Positions 5,888 through 9,178 of a stretch of DNA of 9,178 bases are shown piece by piece. The first letter of the stretch is position 1; every line of letters begins with the position of its first letter. The stretch is from Chloroflexota bacterium. Its GTDB lineage: Bacteria > Chloroflexota > Limnocylindria > QHBO01. The position numbers were made by a program, and so were the translations under genes. The DNA lies in assembly GCA_024636135.1 (NCBI GenBank), contig JAGXHP010000054.1:1-9178 (forward strand). Direction: 5' to 3'. The notes under the pieces are model-generated. The model did not search any database, had not been told where the DNA came from, and saw only the letters and a program-made list of their open reading frames with translations.

Positions 5888-7021
5888 TCATCGTCCCTGC
5901 CACGCAGCCGCCACGATCAACCGAAGCCCGTCGCTCACCAGCGCATGCCCACCGAGGAGGAATGGGACCGACGACGCCTCGGCCGCCTCGACCAGCTCCC
6001 GCAGCCAGGGGGTGGCGACCCGCGACGCGTCGCCGAAGTCCGACGCGAACCGCTCCTCCTCCGGCGGCCACGCGGATGCGTTCGCCGAGCCCGCCACCGC
6101 CGCCATGAGGACACGCGAGTCGAGGACCACCGCGTCTCCAAGCACGGCAAGCTCGTCCACCAGCTCGGCGGGGGAGGATCGGGCCATGAGCGCGGCCAGG
6201 ATCGAGCGCGGCGTTCCGTCGGGGTCGCGCGCGGATCGCATCCCTCGCTCCTCGACCAGGCCCCGTACCCGGCACGCCGTCTCGGTCTCGAGCTCCTGCC
6301 AGGTTGCACCTGGGATCCGACCGGCCACCACCAGCTCGGCCGAGCGATCGCGGATCACCTCGCCGATCGGGCCGAGGTTCGGAACCTCCAGCCCGCGGTC
6401 ACCGGGCACCCTCGCCATCTCGAGATAGCCGCGCAGCGACGGGTCGAGCGGACGCATGCCGGGCAGCCGCGTGGCAAGGCGCAGGAGCGCCAGGTCGAGC
6501 GTGGTGTCCACGTCGAAGCGCGCCCACGGCGTCGTTCCCAGGTCGCGCCACGCGAAGCCCGCCTCGTTCAGGCGGCGCGGTGCGGCGTTGTCCGTCCCGC
6601 ACCCCGCAAGCGCGGCCAGCGCTCGATCAAGATCGCCGGCGACGACGAACGCATCGGCGCTGAAGCGGTTGTTGGCCACCACCTCGCCGGGGATCGGTGC
6701 CGTCAGGGCGTCGAGCGCGTCGTCGCCCAGGAGGCCCAGTGCCCCGCCACCCGCGTATCCGATGGCGTCGACCTTGCCTTCGGCGCCATCCAGCGCCGCT
6801 CGGGCGGCGGCGGTGAACCAGCGTCCCCAGTGGAACGTGTCCCCGTTCTCTCGGGGTGATGCCGGCAGTGAAGCCACCGCGGCACCCGACCGACCCAGGC
6901 GCCGCGACAGCTCGCCGGCCAGCAGGCGCTTCGCGTCGGCGGAGATGGCGGCGTGGGTGCCGAATTCGCCGGGCTCGCGCGGGGTCGTGACCAAGATCAG
7001 CGGCGCCGGCCGCTCAGGCAT
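5888..7021 (-). CDS. Uncharacterised 377-residue protein
   Basis: I do not recognise the family. No signal peptide or membrane segment is evident, so it is probably cytoplasmic. The N-terminal half (residues about 8-185) looks like an alpha/beta fold: LILVTTPRE at the start, VDAIGYAGGGALGLLGDDAL (84-103), VVANNRFSADAFVVAGD (114-130) and RFDVDTTLDLALLRL (168-182). The last segment resembles the DxDTxxDL element seen near the end of GT-A-like nucleotidyltransferases such as MobA or CofC, but the usual N-terminal nucleotide-binding signature is not visible, so this is a weak hint. The C-terminal half is helical with a GGHALVSDGLRLIVAAAW ending. ATG at 7021 is chosen because it overlaps the preceding stop by eight bases; an earlier in-frame start at 7066 would overlap by 53. 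It is the last gene of its cluster. Confidence 0.8.
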   Translation of the reverse strand: MPERPAPLILVTTPREPGEFGTHAAISADAKRLLAGELSRRLGRSGAAVASLPASPRENGDTFHWGRWFTAAARAALDGAEGKVDAIGYAGGGALGLLGDDALDALTAPIPGEVVANNRFSADAFVVAGDLDRALAALAGCGTDNAAPRRLNEAGFAWRDLGTTPWARFDVDTTLDLALLRLATRLPGMRPLDPSLRGYLEMARVPGDRGLEVPNLGPIGEVIRDRSAELVVAGRIPGATWQELETETACRVRGLVEERGMRSARDPDGTPRSILAALMARSSPAELVDELAVLGDAVVLDSRVLMAAVAGSANASAWPPEEERFASDFGDASRVATPWLRELVEAAEASSVPFLLGGHALVSDGLRLIVAAAWQGR

Positions 7022-7628
7022 CGGGCGAGTCCTCGTGGGCACGGCGCAGGGCGTCGAGCTGTTCAAGGTGCATGAGATCGTGGATCCCGACGAACAGAAG
7101 CCAGTCCCCGCAGCGCAGGTGCCCGACCAGCGGGTGGTCCAGCCGGCAGCGGTTGAGCTCGCTGCCCTCGATCCGGCCGGCGGCGCTGCGCAGCGCCTGG
7201 CGCGACTTGTTGAGCAGCGCCAGCAGGTCGTCGAGGCTCGCGTCGGGCGCCCCCGGAACCGACGGCGTCACCACCGGCGCTCGGTCCTCGGGCCAGGTGC
7301 CCGCGGCGTCCCACGACGCCCAGGTTGCCAGGAAGCGGCGCGCAGCGGTGGTGTGCGCGAAGGCCTGGGCCACGTTCCAGTCCTCCTCGCCGCCCGGAGC
7401 CCTGAGCAGTGGAGCGGGCAGTCCGAGCAGCACGCGCTCGAGCTCGTCGGCGACCACCTCCTGTTGCTCCAGGATGCGGGGAACGGAGCCGGGGCCAACG
7501 CGCGCGCGCAGCTCGCGACGCAGGGACCTGAGGCCCGCGAGGCTCCAGTCAAAGGCTCGCCAGCAGCCGACGACGTCCGGCGCCTCGGCCTCGAGGCGGG
7601 TGAGCCAGTCCGGCGTGGCGGCGCTCAC
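7014..7628 (-). CDS. DinB-fold (DinB/YfiT-like) putative metalloprotein
   Basis: DinB-fold proteins are four-helix bundles that usually bind a divalent metal through three histidines; some act as thiol transferases and many have no known role. The 204-residue protein shows the pattern WNVAQAFAHTTAARRFL (84-100) with H92, and GDWLLFVGIHDLMHLEQLDAL (174-194) with H183 and H187 in the HxxxH spacing of the last helix. The first 50 residues are an N-terminal extension of basic helical character. The start is GTG, seven bases after the darA stop, with no clear ribosome site of its own, so translation may depend on coupling. Its stop overlaps the next gene by eight bases. Substrate and physiological role cannot be read from the sequence. 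Confidence 0.75.
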   Translation of the reverse strand: MSAATPDWLTRLEAEAPDVVGCWRAFDWSLAGLRSLRRELRARVGPGSVPRILEQQEVVADELERVLLGLPAPLLRAPGGEEDWNVAQAFAHTTAARRFLATWASWDAAGTWPEDRAPVVTPSVPGAPDASLDDLLALLNKSRQALRSAAGRIEGSELNRCRLDHPLVGHLRCGDWLLFVGIHDLMHLEQLDALRRAHEDSPDA

Positions 7629-7635
7629 CGGGTGG

Positions 7636-7965
7636 CTAGAGACGCTCGAAGCGTTCCACCGGCTGGACGAAGACCGTTGCTCCGCCGACCTCCACCTCGA
7701 CCGGGTACGGCATGTAGAACTCGCCCGGCTCCATGATCGGCGGCATCGGGTTCACGAACTGCTTCCGGCTGTGGCAGTTGGCGCTGATGATCCCGAGGAC
7801 CTCCTCCACCTGCTCGTCCTCCACGCCGAGCACGATCGTGGCGTTCCCCTGCTTGAGGAAGCCGCCCGACGAGTTGAACCGCGTCGCGCGGAACTCCTTC
7901 TCGAGGAGCGCGTCGACGAGTGTCGCGGCATCCTCGCTGTGCACGATGGCGGTGACGAGCTTCAT
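7636..7965 (-). CDS. darA: PII-like cyclic-di-AMP receptor (DarA/PstA family)
   Basis: DarA (also called PstA or YaaQ) is a small trimeric PII-like protein that binds cyclic-di-AMP and is thought to relay its level to a partner not yet firmly identified. The 109 residues equal the normal length. Seen directly are an MKLVTAIVHSED start, FRATRFNSSGGFLKQGNATI (25-44), GVEDEQVEEVL (47-57), YMPYPVEVEVGGATVFVQPV (84-103) and a short acidic/basic tail. R26, T28, F36, L37, N41, G47 and F99 fall where the nucleotide-binding residues of Firmicute homologues are reported, so ligand binding is likely. The ATG has AAGGAG ten bases upstream. It follows tmk, the same neighbour as in Bacillus. No cyclic-di-AMP synthase or hydrolase lies in the window. 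Confidence 0.93.
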   Translation of the reverse strand: MKLVTAIVHSEDAATLVDALLEKEFRATRFNSSGGFLKQGNATIVLGVEDEQVEEVLGIISANCHSRKQFVNPMPPIMEPGEFYMPYPVEVEVGGATVFVQPVERFERL

Positions 7966-7975
7966 CGGTGGTCGG

Positions 7976-7981
7976 CTCCTT
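7976..7981 (-). promoter_or_regulatory. Shine-Dalgarno site of darA
   Basis: AAGGAG on the minus strand lies ten bases before the ATG at 7965. It supports the short start and argues against extension into the ATG at 7984, which is in another frame. Confidence 0.6.
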
Positions 7982-8104
7982 CATACGGCGCGATCCCTGG
8001 GGCGAGGATCAAGTGGGCGTCGTCGATTATGGCGCAGGGGAGTACCCGAGGGCCACCCGTCATCCGCCCCGCGGCGCAATGGACGATCGTGCCGTCGAGC
8101 GCAG

Positions 8105-8755
8105 TCAGTCGAAGAACCGTCCCGCGACGGCACGCGTGATCGCTGCATCTGCCTCCTCCACGGAGACCGAGCCGTCCACGAGCGCGAAGCGCTCGGGCTC
8201 GGCGGTCGCCAGGCGCAGGTATGCGGCACGCACCGTTTCGAAGAAGGCGATCTCCTCCGTGTCCTCGAACCGGTTCCACTCGGTGCGCCGCCTCGTGCGC
8301 TCCAGGCCGATCTCGACCGGAACGTCGATGAGCAGCGTCAGGTCGGGCCACAGACCATTCGTCGCGAACTCCTGCAGCCGCCGCATCTCCTCAGGGTCAT
8401 TGCCGTAGCCGGCACCCTGGTACGCCAGTGAGGAATCGGCGTAGCGCGCGCACACCACCCAGTCTCCGCGCTCGAGCGCCGGGCGGATGACGCGCGCCAC
8501 GTGCTGGGCCCGCCCGGCGGCGTAGAGCAGCGCATCGGCTCGCGGTTCGAGATCGTCGCTCATCCCGCGCATGTGGAGCACGATTCGCCGCACCTCGTCG
8601 CCCAGCGGGGTTCCGCCCGGCTCCTGGGTCAGCACCGCGCGCACGCCCTGGCCGCGCAGCCAGGCCACGAGATGGCGCGCGGCGGTGGATTTGCCACTTC
8701 CCTCCGGGCCTTCGAGCGTGATGAACCGGCCCCGCTGTCGAGGCGCATCGGTCAC
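8105..8755 (-). CDS. tmk: Thymidylate kinase
   Basis: Thymidylate kinase phosphorylates dTMP to dTDP for DNA synthesis. The 216-residue protein has the P-loop GPEGSGKST (15-23), TQEPGGTPLGDEVR (43-56, the dTMP-binding EPGGT segment), the ARYADSSLAYQGAG segment (103-116), a DLTLLIDVPVEIGLERTRRR stretch (138-157) and an arginine-rich lid. Two substitutions stand out: the usual DRY before xxSSLAYQG is A103-R104-Y105, and the lid reads NRFE (161-164) where DRFE or DRIE is common. The start is GTG at 8755, 22 bases after the preceding stop with no strong ribosome site; the next in-frame start would remove the P-loop. It sits between an R3H ATPase gene and darA. Confidence 0.95.
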   Translation of the reverse strand: MTDAPRQRGRFITLEGPEGSGKSTAARHLVAWLRGQGVRAVLTQEPGGTPLGDEVRRIVLHMRGMSDDLEPRADALLYAAGRAQHVARVIRPALERGDWVVCARYADSSLAYQGAGYGNDPEEMRRLQEFATNGLWPDLTLLIDVPVEIGLERTRRRTEWNRFEDTEEIAFFETVRAAYLRLATAEPERFALVDGSVSVEEADAAITRAVAGRFFD

Positions 8756-8762
8756 GCGCGCG

Positions 8763-8774
8763 GACCGATCGGTC
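8763..8774. repeat. Perfect 12-base palindrome GACCGATCGGTC before tmk
   Basis: The palindrome fills half of the 22-base spacer between the R3H gene stop and the tmk start. It has the CCGATCGG core found in part in the nuo upstream palindromes. It could be a protein-binding site or could mask the weak ribosome site of tmk in the mRNA; chance occurrence in GC-rich DNA is also possible. Confidence 0.35.
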
Positions 8775-8777
8775 GCA

Positions 8778-9178
8778 TCAGCGCCAGTTCCGTCCCTCCT
8801 CGGGGATGAGCTCCACCCGGCGGTTCGGCTCGGACCCGCGCGAGCGGGACATCAGCGCATTCTTCTCGGCCATCTGGTGCTGGAGCCGGCGCACGTAGGC
8901 GTTCTGCGGAGCGAGCTCGAGCGGCCGGCCCGACGCCTGGACCAGGCCGATGGCCTCGGCGGTCTCCCGCATCGCCGCTTCCTGCGGGTCGGCCTCGAGG
9001 TCGAAGAGGCTGGCGAGCATGTTCTGCATCTGGAGGATCGTGTTCGTCTTGAGGACGTAGATCGGCACCCCGTGGGACTCCGCGTCGCGCAGGGATGCCG
9101 GCTTGCGCCGGTAGTAGTTGCGCAGCGTGACGACCGCATCCGCGTCGTCGAGCTCCCGCGCAACCGTCACCGGAACGC
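8778..9178 (-). CDS. C-terminal part of an R3H-domain AAA ATPase (Ycf45-like), 5' end missing
   Basis: The frame is open to the window edge and continues upstream, so only about the last 133 residues are seen. The first part, VTVARELDDADAVVTLRNYY followed by RRKP, and HGVPIYVLKTNTILQMQ match the region after the ATPase core in proteins that couple a secretion-type AAA domain to a nucleic-acid-binding R3H domain. The R3H domain itself is near the end: NAYVRRLQHQMAEKNALMSR with the R-x3-H signature (R94 and H98, counted from the GTG at 9170), then GSEPNRRVELIP. These proteins are presumed to bind single-stranded nucleic acid; their role is not established. The internal GTG at 9170 is not a credible start because conserved sequence begins at once and the frame continues. 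It precedes tmk in the same direction. Confidence 0.82.
   Translation of the reverse strand, partial: VPVTVARELDDADAVVTLRNYYRRKPASLRDAESHGVPIYVLKTNTILQMQNMLASLFDLEADPQEAAMRETAEAIGLVQASGRPLELAPQNAYVRRLQHQMAEKNALMSRSRGSEPNRRVELIPEEGRNWR

Noticed and set aside
5441..6859. Open frame of 472 codons on the plus strand crossing the nuo upstream gap
   Set aside because: Most of it is opposite nuoA and the 377-residue gene, the product has no recognisable domain, and the part in the gap is the palindrome cluster read as protein.
8026..8031. CATAAT on the minus strand as a -10 promoter element for darA
   Set aside because: It is a good -10 match, but no -35-like hexamer lies at 16-18 bases and no TG extension precedes it. 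Too weak to annotate.
7963..8104. Small in-frame peptide (about 34 codons from an ATG) in the tmk-darA gap, ending in a four-base overlap with darA
   Set aside because: No ribosome site, no recognisable sequence, and the same frame continues upstream as a shadow of tmk. The darA ribosome site lies inside it, so I regard the gap as leader sequence.

Overview
The window is a GC-rich, densely packed bacterial chromosome segment in which every supported gene lies on the minus strand, so it is read from high to low coordinates. No RNA gene, insertion sequence, CRISPR array or phage-like gene was found. The tmk-darA neighbourhood (as in Firmicutes), the complex I gene order A-B-C-D-H-I and the base composition suggest a high-GC member of Chloroflexota or a related soil or freshwater lineage. 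That placement is an inference and no sequence was compared.

Region 1 (9178 to 5888) is a housekeeping and signalling cluster. It starts with the C-terminal end of an R3H-domain ATPase, followed by thymidylate kinase (tmk). A 139-base gap leads to darA, a PII-like cyclic-di-AMP receptor. Then come a DinB-fold protein and an unrecognised 377-residue protein whose start overlaps the DinB stop.

Region 2 (about 5887 to 5537) is a 351-base gap with no convincing gene. It contains a cluster of related palindromes built on GGCGCC and CCGAT, and a plausible extended -10 promoter facing nuoA.

Region 3 (5536 to 1) is a tightly coupled respiratory complex I operon: nuoA, nuoB, nuoC, nuoD, nuoH, a fused nuoI-nuoE gene, and the first 249 codons of nuoF, which runs off the window. 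The membrane and quinone-site subunits (A, B, C, D, H) keep their signature motifs, including all four N2-cluster cysteines in NuoB.

The electron-input subunits are strikingly divergent. The NuoI half has one ferredoxin motif instead of two. The NuoE half has lost two of the four 2Fe-2S ligands. NuoF keeps its overall fold signature but has replaced the NADH/FMN loop normally written NADExEPGTxKDR. The best candidate for something undescribed is therefore a complex I variant with a conserved proton-pumping and quinone core and a remodelled, possibly non-NADH, input arm. Other points of interest are an apparent CTG start for nuoC, the palindrome cluster, and a thymidylate kinase lacking the Asp of its DRY motif.
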